From contig NZ_JAFKFX010000043.1 in the NCBI RefSeq assembly GCF_017308075.1, positions 1-64,000 of the forward strand: DNA of 64,000 nt, written 5' to 3'. The notes beneath the pieces were generated by a model. It worked only from the letters and a program-made list of their open reading frames with translations. It searched no databases and was not told the origin of the DNA. Each line of letters begins with the position of its first letter. Position 1 is the stretch's first letter. This DNA comes from Allobosea sp. (GTDB lineage: Bacteria > Pseudomonadota > Alphaproteobacteria > Rhizobiales > Beijerinckiaceae). The position numbers and the translations under genes were made by a program. Of the stretch, positions 25,824 to 34,710 are shown one piece after another.

Positions 25824-26153
25824 ATGACCGCCTATGCCATCGCCCATTTGCGCGACGTCGATCGCAACGCCGAGATCATCGACTACATCCTGCGCATCGA
25901 CGAGACCCTCGCGCCCTTCGGTGGCCGCTTCCTGATCCATGGCGTGACGCCCGAGATTCTGGAAGGGCCCTGGGAGGGCGATCTCGTCGTCATCGCCTTT
26001 CCGGACCGTGAAGCCGCGCAGGCCTGGTACGCCTCGCCGGGCTATCAGGCGATCCTGCCGCTCCGGACGCGCAATTCGCGCAGCGCCGCCTTCATCGTCG
26101 AAGGAGCGCCGGAGGGATACCGGGCGACCGATTTCCTGGCGAAGCTCGGCTGA
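25824..26153 (+). CDS. DUF1330 family protein
   Basis: A 109-residue ferredoxin-like alpha/beta-barrel protein. AYAIAHLRDVDRN, FGGRFLIHGVTPEILEG, VVIAFPDREAAQAWY and YQAILPLRTRNSRSAAFIVEG follow the DUF1330 pattern closely. The ATG at 25824 has AAGGGGA upstream; the frame is open from 25776. No function is established; related folds are small dimeric enzymes. It is convergent with the CorC-like gene six bases away. Confidence 0.88.
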   Translation: MTAYAIAHLRDVDRNAEIIDYILRIDETLAPFGGRFLIHGVTPEILEGPWEGDLVVIAFPDREAAQAWYASPGYQAILPLRTRNSRSAAFIVEGAPEGYRATDFLAKLG

Positions 26154-26159
26154 TCCGCT

Positions 26160-27467
26160 TCAGGCCGCGGGAGGCGGCTCGGCCGGGCCGTTGCCCGTCG
26201 GCGTGATCCGCAGCGCGGTGACGCGGTTGCGGCTCTTGCGCATCACCTCGAAGCGGAAGCCGTGGAAGGTGAAGGCCTGGCCGGCTTCGGGAATGGCGCG
26301 CGCCTCGTGGATGACGAGCCCGGCGACAGTGGTCGCCTCCTCGTCCGGCAGGTTCCAGTCCATGGCGCGGTTGAGGTCGCGGATCGGCGCCCCGCCATCG
26401 ACGATGACCGAGCCGTCCGCCTGCGGGCGCAGGCCGGGCAGGGCGATGTCGTGTTCGTCGCGGATATCGCCGACGATCTCCTCGAGGATGTCCTCCAGCG
26501 TGACCAGCCCCATGACCTCGCCATACTCGTCGACGGCGAGGGCGAAATGCGTCTTGCGGGCGAGGAAGGCCTTGAGCTGCTCGGGCAGCGAGGTCGTCAC
26601 CGGCACGAACCAGGGCGAAAGCGCGATCTCGCCGACATCGAGCCTGCCGGCATCGCCACCCGCGGCGTCGAGCGCGCGCAGCAAATCCTTGGCGTGCAGG
26701 ATGCCGACGATGTTCTCCGGCTTTTCGAGCCAGAGCGGCAGGCGCGTATAGGGCGAGGCGAGGACCTCGCGCACGATCGCCTCGGGGCCGAGATCGAGAT
26801 TGATCGTGCGCATCTTGGTGCGGTGGATCATCACGTCGGCGACTTCGAGGTCTTTCAGGTCGAGCAGGCCGCTGACCATGTCGCCATCGGCCTTCTCGAC
26901 CGTGCCCTGCTGGCGCATCAGCTCGACCTGGTCGCGCAGCACCTCGTCGGTGGCGAGCACGGGGCGCTGCGAATCGATCCGCAGCCCGAACAGGCCGATG
27001 CAGCGCCGCGCCAGCCATTGCAGCAGGCGTAGCGGCGGGCCGAGCACGGTGAGCAGGCGCGCCACCGGCCGGACGAAGAAGAGCGCCGTGCGGTCCGGCT
27101 TGGCGACCGCCACCATGCGCGGCGCGAGCTCGCCGAAAAGAATGGCGAGCAGCGCGACGGCCGCTGCGGCGCAGAGCGCGCCCGATGCGCCATAGAGGAC
27201 CGCGGCGGCATAGGTGGCGAAGGCCGCCGTCGCGGTCTTGACCAAGGTGCGTGCGAGCAGGAGGACGCCGCTCAGGCGCTCGCGATTCGACAGCGCGCGC
27301 AGCGCGATCGCGGCGCGCCGGCTGCCGGCCTTCTCCTGTGCGGTGAGTCGTGCGCGGGATGTCGCGTTGAGCGCCGCCTCGCTGGCCGAGAGGAAGCCGG
27401 TCAGCAACAGGCCGAGAACGACGATCGCGACCGCCAGCCAGGGATCGATGGGGACGAGCGCGGCCAT
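26160..27467 (-). CDS. CNNM/HlyC-CorC family membrane protein
   Basis: A 435-residue protein with a DUF21 membrane domain (first helix AIVVLGLLLTGFLSASEAALN, then GVLLLARTLVKTATAAF), two CBS domains (VADVMIHRTKMRTINL and the HFALAVDEYGEVMGLVTLEDILEEIVGD segment) and the C-terminal CorC_HlyC FAD-like domain (EATTVAGLVIHEARAIP). Members are linked to magnesium or cobalt efflux, despite being annotated as hemolysins. It lies 10 bases downstream of aroB and closes the aroK-aroB operon, an order common in this group. Confidence 0.9.
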   Translation of the reverse strand: MAALVPIDPWLAVAIVVLGLLLTGFLSASEAALNATSRARLTAQEKAGSRRAAIALRALSNRERLSGVLLLARTLVKTATAAFATYAAAVLYGASGALCAAAAVALLAILFGELAPRMVAVAKPDRTALFFVRPVARLLTVLGPPLRLLQWLARRCIGLFGLRIDSQRPVLATDEVLRDQVELMRQQGTVEKADGDMVSGLLDLKDLEVADVMIHRTKMRTINLDLGPEAIVREVLASPYTRLPLWLEKPENIVGILHAKDLLRALDAAGGDAGRLDVGEIALSPWFVPVTTSLPEQLKAFLARKTHFALAVDEYGEVMGLVTLEDILEEIVGDIRDEHDIALPGLRPQADGSVIVDGGAPIRDLNRAMDWNLPDEEATTVAGLVIHEARAIPEAGQAFTFHGFRFEVMRKSRNRVTALRITPTGNGPAEPPPAA

Positions 27468-27477
27468 TGGCGTGCGA

Positions 27478-28623
27478 TCAGGCCCCCGCGAGTTCGCTTT
27501 CGATGAAGCCGCGCACCTCGTCGGCGGGAACGCCCGGCGCGATGAAGCTCTTGCCGATGCCGTGGGCGAGGATGAAGGTCAGTGCGCCGCGCTTGACCTT
27601 CTTGTCCTGGGTCATGGCCTCGACGATCTCGGCGGCGCTGCCGACGCCGCCCGGCACGTCCTGCAGTCGCGAGGGCAGGCCGACCGCGCCAAGATGTGCC
27701 GCGACGCGCCCGGCATCCTGGCCCGGGCAGAGACCGAGCCGCTGCGAGAAGCGGAAAGCCAGCGCGAGGCCGATCGCGACCGCCTCGCCATGGACGAGGC
27801 GGCTGGAATCATAGGCGGTCAGCCGTTCCAGCGCATGGGCGAACGTGTGGCCGAGATTGAGCAAGGCGCGGTCGCCATCCTCGCGCTCGTCGCGCACCAC
27901 GATTCCCGCCTTGGCGCGGCAGGCGGTGGCGACTGCATGGTCGCGCTCCGGCCCGCCGGCGATGACGCGCCGCCAGTTCGCCTCGCACCAGTCGAAGAAG
28001 GCGGCGTCGTCGATCAGCCCGTACTTCACCACCTCGGCATAACCGGCCTTGAATTCGCGTTCGCTGAGCGTATCGAGCAGAGCGGTGTCGCAGATCACCA
28101 GAGCCGGCTGGTGGAAGGCGCCGATCAGGTTCTTGCCATGGCCGGAATTGATGCCGGTCTTGCCGCCGACCGAGGAATCGACCTGGGCGAGCAGGCTCGT
28201 CGGAATCTGGACGAAGCGCACGCCGCGCCGCAGCACCGAGGCGGCAAAGCCCGAGAGATCGCCGACCACGCCGCCGCCGAGCGCGATGACGAGATCGTTG
28301 CGCTCGATCTTGGCGGCCAGCAGCCCGTCGCAGAGCTCGACGAAGCAGGGATAGGATTTCGAGGCCTCGCCGGGCCGGATCGTCAGGCGGGTCGTCGCGA
28401 TGCCGGCCTGGTGCAGGCAGCTTTCCAGCGCCGGCGCGTGCAGCGCGGCGAGATTGTCGTCGGTGACGATGGCGGCGCGGGCACCCGGAGCGAGCTTGGC
28501 GATGACGCCAGCGGCTTCGCAGAGCTGGTGACGCCCGATCAGGATGTCATAGGCGCGCTCGCCGAGCGGAACGGGAACGAGAATGCGCTCTGCGCGCGCG
28601 GCATCTGCTGCTTGCTTGGTCAT
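27478..28623 (-). CDS. aroB: 3-dehydroquinate synthase
   Basis: A 381-residue AroB, second step of the shikimate pathway (DAHP to 3-dehydroquinate), NAD- and zinc-dependent. The NAD loop lies in ALGGGVVGDLSGFAASV. Metal and catalytic residues are in GYAEVVKYGLI (Glu), LNLGHTFAHALE (His) and LVHGEAVAIGL (His). GGKTGINSGHGKNLIGAFHQP is a family hallmark. The ATG overlaps the aroK stop in an ATGA junction. Confidence 0.95.
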   Translation of the reverse strand: MTKQAADAARAERILVPVPLGERAYDILIGRHQLCEAAGVIAKLAPGARAAIVTDDNLAALHAPALESCLHQAGIATTRLTIRPGEASKSYPCFVELCDGLLAAKIERNDLVIALGGGVVGDLSGFAASVLRRGVRFVQIPTSLLAQVDSSVGGKTGINSGHGKNLIGAFHQPALVICDTALLDTLSEREFKAGYAEVVKYGLIDDAAFFDWCEANWRRVIAGGPERDHAVATACRAKAGIVVRDEREDGDRALLNLGHTFAHALERLTAYDSSRLVHGEAVAIGLALAFRFSQRLGLCPGQDAGRVAAHLGAVGLPSRLQDVPGGVGSAAEIVEAMTQDKKVKRGALTFILAHGIGKSFIAPGVPADEVRGFIESELAGA

Positions 28624-29201
28624 CGGCTGCTCGTTGCACGCTCGAGCTCGGCGAGCGCGGCTTCGACGACGATCTCATGCGGATCATCGCTGGAAATCAC
28701 GGTGATGTCGGCCTGGGAATAGACCGGTTCGCGCTCGGCGAGGAGGCGGCGCATCGTCCCCTCCGGGTCGGCGGTACGCAGCAGCGGGCGGTTGCTACGT
28801 TTGCGCACGCGGCGCATCAGCACGTCGACATCGGCCTTGAGCCAGACCGAGATGCCGAATTCGGCGATGCGGGCGCGGGTGTCGGGATTCATATAGGCGC
28901 CGCCGCCGGTCGCCAGCACCAGGGGCGAACGGGTGGCGAGGATGCGCGCGATGACGCGGCGCTCGCCGTCGCGGAATTCGGTCTCGCCGCGCTGGGCGAA
29001 GATGTCGGGGATCGACATGCCGGCGGCCGTCTCGATCTCGGTGTCGGCATCGACGAAGGGCAGGCCGAGACGTGTGGCGAGCCGCTTGCCGACCGAGCTC
29101 TTGCCCGACCCCATCATGCCGACGAGCACGACGGAGCGCCGGCCGAGCGCGGAGCGCAGGGCGGCGACATCAAGCGTTTCGACAGTATCGGCCATCAGCA
29201 T
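28620..29201 (-). CDS. aroK: Shikimate kinase
   Basis: A 193-residue P-loop kinase. Walker A is GMMGSGKSSVGKRLA, the shikimate-binding Asp is in FVDADTEIE, and LVLATGGGAYM and RNRPLL-like KRSNRPLLR form the remaining site. It phosphorylates shikimate at O3. The ATG at 29201 lies nine bases from AAGGAGG (29211-29218 region). An ATG at 29231 would precede the ribosome site and was rejected. First gene of aroK-aroB-corC-like. Confidence 0.93.
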   Translation of the reverse strand: MLMADTVETLDVAALRSALGRRSVVLVGMMGSGKSSVGKRLATRLGLPFVDADTEIETAAGMSIPDIFAQRGETEFRDGERRVIARILATRSPLVLATGGGAYMNPDTRARIAEFGISVWLKADVDVLMRRVRKRSNRPLLRTADPEGTMRRLLAEREPVYSQADITVISSDDPHEIVVEAALAELERATSSR

Positions 29202-29346
29202 CGCAACGTTTCCTCCTTGCCGCTCTAGCATGTGCGATGCTTTGCCGCCACGTCCTCCTGATGCGCCGCGCAGGTCCTGCCGCGCCTTGACCGGCCGCGA
29301 CGAGTCAGACTGCTACCGGCCGATGCAGGGACAGGAGGAAAGCGGC

Positions 29347-31191
29347 ATGCCGAGGCCGGGAGGAGAGGTCGAGATCGCAGCTCTACGCGCGCCCTTCGTG
29401 TTGCTCGACGATCGCAGCACTGGCTCGGCTTTGCTCTACGCCGAACCAGTTGAGGTGGTGGAAGCCGAGGGGCTGTCCGAGGTCGCGGCGGCGCTGGCCC
29501 GGATCGAGGCGGGGCTTGCGGCGGGGCTGCATGCGGCGGGCTTTCTCTCCTATGAGCTCGGCTACGCCTTCGAGCCGCGCCTGGCGCCATTCCTGCCGGA
29601 GGGTCGGACCCTGCCGCTGCTCTGGATCGGATTGTTCCGCGAGGCGCAGGCGCTGGATGCCGCCGCGCTCGACCGGCAATTCGCCGGCGTCGCCGCGCCA
29701 CCGCCGCTGGACGCCGTCGCGCTCGGTCTCAATGAGGCGCAGCACGCCGCCGCCGTCAGGCATGTGCTCGACTATCTGCGAGCGGGCGATGCCTATCAGG
29801 TCAATCTCACCTTTCCGATCCGCTTCCGCTATGGCGGCGATCCGCTCGCCCTCTATGCGGCGCTGCGCGCCAGCCAGCCGGTCGCCCATGGCGGCATCGT
29901 CGCGACGGGCGCGGCGACGCTCCTCTCGGTCTCGCCGGAGCTCTTCGTCGAGACGCAAGGCGGGCGGGCGACGACGCGACCGATGAAGGGTACGGTCGCA
30001 CGCGGTACGGATGCGGCGGGCGATGCCGTTGCGATGGCGGCGCTACGGGCCGATCCGAAGCAGCGTGCCGAGAACCTGATGATCGTCGATCTCCTGCGCA
30101 ACGATCTCGGCCGGGTCAGCGAGATCGGCTCCGTCGCCGTGCCAAAGCTCTTCAGCGTCGAGACCTATCCGACGCTGCACACCCTGACCTCGGAGGTGAC
30201 GAGCCGGTTGCGGCCGGGCCTGTCGGCGGGCGAGCTGATCCGGGCGATGTTCCCCTGCGGCTCGGTGACCGGCGCGCCCAAGCTGCGCGCCATGGAGATC
30301 ATCCGCGAGCTCGAGGCCTGGCCGCGCGACGCCTACACCGGATCGATCGGCGCGATCACGCCGAATGGCGATCTACGCTTCAACGTCGCGATCCGGACGG
30401 CGACGCTGCTGCCGGACGGGCGAGGCGTCTATGGGGTCGGCGGCGGCATCGTCGTCGATTCCGATCCGGCGAGCGAGTTCGCGGAATGCCGGCTGAAGGC
30501 CCGAGTGCTGACCGATCTCGCCGAGGATTACGGGCTGTTCGAGACGCTGCTCTGGTCGCGGGGGGCAGGTTATCGCCGGCTGGAGCTGCATCTCGGACGA
30601 CTCGCCAGCTCGGCGGCGGAGCTGGGTTTCCGCTTCGACGGCGAGGCCTTGAGGGCGCAGCTGGCCGAATGCGCCGGCGGTTTCGGAGAGGGATGCGAAC
30701 AGCGTGTCCGCTTCGAGCTGCGGCGCGACGGTTCCGTTTCGATCCGGCATGCGCCGCTGCCGAAGGAGACGGAGCGGACGCTGACGATCGGCATCGCGGC
30801 CGAGCGGAGCGATGCCGCCGATCCGTTCGCGCGGCACAAGACGACGCGCCGGGGGCGCTATGAGCGCTGCTTCGCCGCTGCCGAGGCGCAAGGCTGCGAC
30901 GATGCGCTCCTGCTCAACCGCGAGGGCTTCGTCACCGAGGCCAGCCGGGCGAACGTCTTTCTCGAGCGCGACGGCGTGCTGCTGACGCCGCCCCTCGCGC
31001 ATGGCCTGCTACAAGGTGTGCTACGCCGCGAGCTGCTGGAGGCGGGCCAGGCACGGGAGGCCGCCCTGCGGGTCGAGGATTTGCGGGGCGAGGCGTGCTG
31101 GTTCGTCGGCAGCAGCCTGCGCGGCCTGCGACGAGCGCGCCTGCTCCTCGACCATCCAAGGCTTGCATCGGCGGTGGCGGATCGGGAATAA
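29347..31191 (+). CDS. pabB: Fused aminodeoxychorismate synthase component I and 4-amino-4-deoxychorismate lyase
   Basis: A 614-residue fusion for p-aminobenzoate (folate) synthesis. Residues 1 to about 370 are PabB: AYQVNLTFPIRF, RPMKGTVARG with the active Lys, IVDLLRNDLGRV, and MFPCGSVTGAPKLRAMEII. From about 385 the PLP-dependent lyase PabC follows: LFETLLWSRG, the Lys in HKTTRRGRY, and FVTEASRANVFLERDG. The fusion occurs in other proteobacteria. AGGAGG precedes the ATG at 29347; the open frame extends upstream. The glutaminase PabA must be encoded elsewhere. Confidence 0.92.
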   Translation: MPRPGGEVEIAALRAPFVLLDDRSTGSALLYAEPVEVVEAEGLSEVAAALARIEAGLAAGLHAAGFLSYELGYAFEPRLAPFLPEGRTLPLLWIGLFREAQALDAAALDRQFAGVAAPPPLDAVALGLNEAQHAAAVRHVLDYLRAGDAYQVNLTFPIRFRYGGDPLALYAALRASQPVAHGGIVATGAATLLSVSPELFVETQGGRATTRPMKGTVARGTDAAGDAVAMAALRADPKQRAENLMIVDLLRNDLGRVSEIGSVAVPKLFSVETYPTLHTLTSEVTSRLRPGLSAGELIRAMFPCGSVTGAPKLRAMEIIRELEAWPRDAYTGSIGAITPNGDLRFNVAIRTATLLPDGRGVYGVGGGIVVDSDPASEFAECRLKARVLTDLAEDYGLFETLLWSRGAGYRRLELHLGRLASSAAELGFRFDGEALRAQLAECAGGFGEGCEQRVRFELRRDGSVSIRHAPLPKETERTLTIGIAAERSDAADPFARHKTTRRGRYERCFAAAEAQGCDDALLLNREGFVTEASRANVFLERDGVLLTPPLAHGLLQGVLRRELLEAGQAREAALRVEDLRGEACWFVGSSLRGLRRARLLLDHPRLASAVADRE

Positions 31192-31221
31192 CCGATAAGG
31201 TTAACAAGGAAATCGCCGGCC

Positions 31222-31365
31222 GTGCCGACGCTGTTCAAGTTCCTGACTTTCCTCGCCGTGATCGGTGGCCTGGTGTTCGGCGGCATGGTCGCGCTCGTCA
31301 CCTTCGTCAAGCCGGAGCCGCGCGAGATGGTCGAGGTCGTCCCGCCCTCGAAGCTGCAGAAATGA
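31222..31365 (+). CDS. Small single-pass membrane protein upstream of xerD
   Basis: A 47-residue protein starting at GTG (31222-31224), with AAGGA about eleven bases upstream. It has one membrane helix (FLTFLAVIGGLVFGGMVALV), then a short FVKPEPREMVEVVPPSKLQK tail ending at TGA 31363-31365. A similar small protein is recalled directly ahead of xerD in other Rhizobiales, sometimes mislabelled as a histidine kinase. It lies ten bases before xerD. The function is unknown. Confidence 0.7.
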   Translation: MPTLFKFLTFLAVIGGLVFGGMVALVTFVKPEPREMVEVVPPSKLQK

Positions 31366-31375
31366 GTCGCCGAAG

Positions 31376-32311
31376 ATGACCCAGCAGGCGCGCGCCTGGG
31401 TTAACGCCTTCCTCGACATGCTCGCAGCCGAGCGCGGCGCGGCGAAGAACACGATCGAGGCCTATCAGCGCGACCTCGACGACTATCTCGAATTTTCCGC
31501 CGGGCATGGTGGCCCGGCCGGCGTCGCGGCAGCCGATATCCGGGCCTTCCTGGCCGAGCTTTCGGAGCGCGGGCTCAAGGCTTCTTCCGCGGCGCGGCGG
31601 CTGTCGGCGGTGCGGCAGTTCCATCGTTTCCTCTACACCGAGGGGCTGGTCGGCAGCGACCCGACCGCGGCGATCGAGGGGCCGCGGCTCGGGCGGCCCT
31701 TGCCCAAGGTGCTTTCGGTGGCCGAGGTCGACCGGCTGATCGCGACCGCGCAGCAGGCGGCGGAGCGCGAAGGCCAGTCGCCGGCGGCGCAGGCGCGCAG
31801 CCGGCGGATGCGCTGCCTGATCGAGATGCTCTACGCCACCGGCATGCGCGTTTCCGAGTTGATCGCGCTGCCGCTCTCGGCCGCGACGACGCGCGAGCGC
31901 TTCCTGGTGGTGCGCGGCAAGGGCGACAAGGACCGGCTGGTGCCGCTCAACGAGGCGGCACGGCTGGCGGCCGCCGCGCATCTCGCCTTCCTGCGCCAGC
32001 AGGGCGATGCCGGCGGGCGCTGGCTCTTTCCGTCGGATGGCGAGAGCGGGCATCTGACCCGGCAGGCCTTCGGGCGCGATCTCAAGACGCTCGCCGCGGA
32101 GGCGGGGCTGTCGCCGGCCAAGGTCAGCCCGCATGTATTGCGACACGCCTTCGCCAGCCATCTCCTGCAGAACGGCGCGGATCTGCGCGTCGTCCAGGAA
32201 TTGCTGGGGCATGCCGACATCGCGACGACGCAAATCTACACGCACATCCTCGACGAGCGGCTGAAGAGCCTGGTGCGCGACCTGCACCCGCTGATGGATG
32301 GCAAGGGGTAG
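31376..32311 (+). CDS. xerD: Tyrosine recombinase XerD
   Basis: A 311-residue tyrosine recombinase. The N-terminal SAM-like domain (WVNAFLDMLAAERGAAKNTI) is followed by the catalytic domain. The RKHRHY residues are visible: Arg in TGMRVSELIAL, Lys in VRGKGDKDR, His and Arg in HVLRHAFASHLL, His in LLGHADIATTQIYTH, and Tyr in the same segment. XerC/XerD resolve chromosome dimers at dif. The ATG at 31376 is ten bases after the small membrane gene. Length and position argue for the housekeeping protein, not a phage integrase. Confidence 0.93.
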   Translation: MTQQARAWVNAFLDMLAAERGAAKNTIEAYQRDLDDYLEFSAGHGGPAGVAAADIRAFLAELSERGLKASSAARRLSAVRQFHRFLYTEGLVGSDPTAAIEGPRLGRPLPKVLSVAEVDRLIATAQQAAEREGQSPAAQARSRRMRCLIEMLYATGMRVSELIALPLSAATTRERFLVVRGKGDKDRLVPLNEAARLAAAAHLAFLRQQGDAGGRWLFPSDGESGHLTRQAFGRDLKTLAAEAGLSPAKVSPHVLRHAFASHLLQNGADLRVVQELLGHADIATTQIYTHILDERLKSLVRDLHPLMDGKG

Positions 32312-32320
32312 AGCAGGCGC

Positions 32321-32647
32321 TCAGGCCTTGGTCGGCTGGTGCTCCAGCAGGATTTGGCCCTGTTTCTCGACGCCGAGGCGCAGCTTCTCGGCGAAGACGG
32401 CGAGCATCCAGGGCAGCATCACCTCGACCCGGACGAGGCTGTCCTCGATGTCGAGTTTGCCGTTCACGGTCTGGCCGAGGGCGGCGACGCCGAAATGCAG
32501 CGTGTCGCCCTGCCAGTCCTCCTGCGTGAGCTGCATGTGCAGCGTGCCGAGCTTGTCGCGGACCTTGTCGACGCCGCCCTGTAGGCGCGCCCGGGCGGCT
32601 TCTCGCCCGAGCGTATGGGAAACGGTGATGGTGACGGGGCGTTTCAT
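32321..32647 (-). CDS. Polyhydroxyalkanoic acid system family protein
   Basis: A 108-residue protein of the PHA-granule family (PF09650). Features are ITVSHTLGREAARARLQGG at the N-terminus, the FGVAALGQTVNGKLDIEDSLVRVEVMLPWML core, and a C-terminal LRLGVEKQGQILL helix. It is convergent with xerD, ten bases away. The family is named for its link to polyhydroxyalkanoate genes, but none is adjacent, so the role here is uncertain. Confidence 0.85.
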   Translation of the reverse strand: MKRPVTITVSHTLGREAARARLQGGVDKVRDKLGTLHMQLTQEDWQGDTLHFGVAALGQTVNGKLDIEDSLVRVEVMLPWMLAVFAEKLRLGVEKQGQILLEHQPTKA

Positions 32648-32767
32648 CGGCGGCTCCGGCTCATGCGTTTGGCTGTCGCAGCCGCAGAGATGCGCATCGT
32701 CTCAGGCCGTTGCAACCGGCCGGGTGGTTCCGGCCAGTCGAGGACGACGACGAGGGGGGGCGCCTGA

Positions 32768-32977
32768 TCAGTTGCTGCGGGCCTGGAGGGCCTGCTGGCC
32801 TTCCTGGGTCACGTTCCAGCGCTCGTCGCCGGGCTCGGCGAGGCCCCGTCCCTGAAGCAGGCGCAGCATCGCTTCGCCGAAGATGAAGCGCCGGGTTTCC
32901 TCGCTGATGCTCTCCAGCGCGATCCATTCGGGATCGGTCATCACGGGCGCTTGCGTGTTCGTCGCGGTTTCGGCCAT
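32768..32977 (-). CDS. Small conserved-type protein of unknown function
   Basis: A 69-residue acidic protein, not recognised. A short disordered start (MAETATNTQAPV) leads into a helical region (WIALESISEETRRFIFGEAMLRLLQGRG) and ends WNVTQEGQQALQA, a pattern resembling the end of a winged-helix domain. The ribosome site is GGAGG shortly upstream. It stands alone between two other leftward genes. Confidence 0.6.
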   Translation of the reverse strand: MAETATNTQAPVMTDPEWIALESISEETRRFIFGEAMLRLLQGRGLAEPGDERWNVTQEGQQALQARSN

Positions 32978-33099
32978 TGCGGTCCTCCTCCGTGCCGTTT
33001 GTTGCGGTCAGAGGGAAAATCGCGACCAATCTTGGAAAGCATGTGGCAAGGGCAGGGTATCCCTGCGGCAAAAGCCGAGGATTTTCTCGGTTTCGGCGC

Positions 33100-33885
33100 T
33101 CAGCCGAGAGGCAGGCGCAAGCCGGCTTCGGCGGCGCAGGCTTTCAGCGTGAGCAGGATCGCCTCTTCATCGGTGGCGACGCCGTGGCGCTTCAGGCAAG
33201 GCACGAGGATCGCGGCCTCGGCATAGCCGGAGAGGCCGACCACCGGGCAGGCGATGTCCGTGACGGCGAGGATGTCGCGGCTCGGCGCGATGCGATGGCC
33301 TTGCTCGCGGATCTCCGCGAAGATCGCCTCGGTTTCGGGCTGGTCGAGCCGCTTGCGGAACTCCGGCTCGGCCTCGCGCATCAGCGCGCGCCGCCGTGCT
33401 TCCGACTGGAAGGCGAGGATGAGCAGGCCGGAATTGGCCTCCAGCGCCGGGCGTCCATAGCCGGGCCGGACGATCACGCTGGCGTCGAGATGGCCCGCCG
33501 TGGTCGCCAGCACCACGGTCTGCGCCCGGCTGAGGACGACGAGATGGGCCGCCTGGCCACTTTCCTCGCTGAAACGCTCCATCAGCGGCAGCACGGCCGC
33601 GGTCAGCTGCTTGCCGCCCGGCGTCCGGATGCCGAGATCGAACAGGCGACGCGACAGACCGAGCCGATCGGTCCCGGCCTCACGTTCGAGATAGCCGCGC
33701 TGCTGCAGCACGAAGACCATGCGGAAGATCTCGCTCTTCGAGCGCCGCAACTGCTCCGCGATCGTGCGGGTCGAGAGCGGTTCGCCGACCTCGGCCAGGA
33801 GTTCGAGGATATCGAGCCCTTTCTCCAGGGCCGGCGCCGCGTAGCTGGCCTTGTCGTCGGTCTCGGCTTCGACGGGGTCGCTCAT
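33100..33885 (-). CDS. IclR-family transcriptional regulator
   Basis: A 261-residue regulator with an N-terminal winged helix (PALEKGLDILELLAE, TRTIAEQLRRSKSEIFRMVFVLQQRGYL) and a C-terminal IclR effector domain (VVLSRAQTVVLATTAGH, VIVRPGYGRPAL, RDILAVTDIACPVVG). It diverges from the ABC importer and catabolic genes at 34048-38991 and probably controls them in response to their substrate. ATG at 33885 was chosen over GTG at 33894. Confidence 0.88.
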   Translation of the reverse strand: MSDPVEAETDDKASYAAPALEKGLDILELLAEVGEPLSTRTIAEQLRRSKSEIFRMVFVLQQRGYLEREAGTDRLGLSRRLFDLGIRTPGGKQLTAAVLPLMERFSEESGQAAHLVVLSRAQTVVLATTAGHLDASVIVRPGYGRPALEANSGLLILAFQSEARRRALMREAEPEFRKRLDQPETEAIFAEIREQGHRIAPSRDILAVTDIACPVVGLSGYAEAAILVPCLKRHGVATDEEAILLTLKACAAEAGLRLPLG

Positions 33886-33905
33886 GATGCCCACACCAAT
33901 CTGGT

Positions 33906-33925
33906 TTCATATATGAAGCTTGACA
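33906..33925. promoter_or_regulatory. Likely IclR operator and promoter region
   Basis: A perfect 12-base palindrome TTCATATATGAA at 33906-33917 lies between iclR and the ABC operon. A TTGACA at 33920-33925 follows on the plus strand and TTGACT lies at 33936-33941 on the minus strand. IclR proteins bind short palindromes, often between divergent genes. Assignment to this regulator is inferred from position. Confidence 0.5.
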
Positions 33926-34047
33926 TCAAATAAGAAGTCAATCAGCCTCCCCGTAAAGAGGGGGAGACATGACGCCATTGCCGCAGCAAGCGTGGGCAGT
34001 CGTCGGGCACCGGACCGCCGGTCCGCGGGCCTGGTGGGCCTGACGCG

Positions 34048-34710
34048 ATGAAGTACGGTCTCCAGTTCCGCGACGTCTTCGCCGCCTGGGAGTCGATTCT
34101 CGATGGCGTCTGGATCACCCTGCTTTTGTCCGGCGTCGCGATGGTCGGCGGTCTGGCGATCGGCGTCCTCTGCGCCGCGGCGCGCGTCTACGGCCCGGGC
34201 TGGCTGCGCCGCCTCGTCGGCGCCTATGTCGAGGTGATCCGCAACACCCCGCTCCTGGTCCAGCTCTTCCTGATCTTCTTCGGTCTGCCCAGCCTCGGCC
34301 TGCGGCTCGACGGGCTGACCGCGGCGATGATCGCGCTGGTGATCAATCTCGGCGCCTACACCACCGAGATCGTGCGCGCCGGCCTCGAAGCGGTGCCGAA
34401 GGCGCAGATCGAGGCCGGGCATTCGCTCGGGCTCTCGGGTCTGCAGGTCTTCCGCTATATCGTGGTCTTCCCGGCGCTGAAGGCGATGTTCCCGGCGCTC
34501 GCCAGCCAGTTCGTGCTGATGATGCTGGCGACCAGCGTGGTCTCGCAGATCTCGGTCGAGGATCTGTTCCATGCCGCCTCGATCGTTCAGTCGCGCACCT
34601 TCCGCGACTTCGAGGTCTATACCGTCATCGGCGTGCTCTATCTTTCGCTCGCCTTCGCCTTCCGGGGCCTCTTCGCGGTGATCTACCGCCTGGCTTTCGT
34701 GCAGCGATGA
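34048..34710 (+). CDS. Polar amino-acid ABC transporter permease
   Basis: A 220-residue HisM-type inner-membrane permease with about five segments. The N-terminal HEQ motif region (AWESILDGVWITLLLSGVA) and the EAA loop (GLEAVPKAQIEAGHSLGLSGLQVFRYIVVFPAL) are typical. It forms a heterodimer with the next permease, which overlaps it by four bases (ATGA). First gene of a rightward operon of importer and catabolic enzymes. Confidence 0.9.
   Translation: MKYGLQFRDVFAAWESILDGVWITLLLSGVAMVGGLAIGVLCAAARVYGPGWLRRLVGAYVEVIRNTPLLVQLFLIFFGLPSLGLRLDGLTAAMIALVINLGAYTTEIVRAGLEAVPKAQIEAGHSLGLSGLQVFRYIVVFPALKAMFPALASQFVLMMLATSVVSQISVEDLFHAASIVQSRTFRDFEVYTVIGVLYLSLAFAFRGLFAVIYRLAFVQR

Noticed and set aside
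31376-32311. XerD as a phage or island integrase
   Set aside because: Length, motifs and position after the small membrane gene match the chromosomal XerD of this group.
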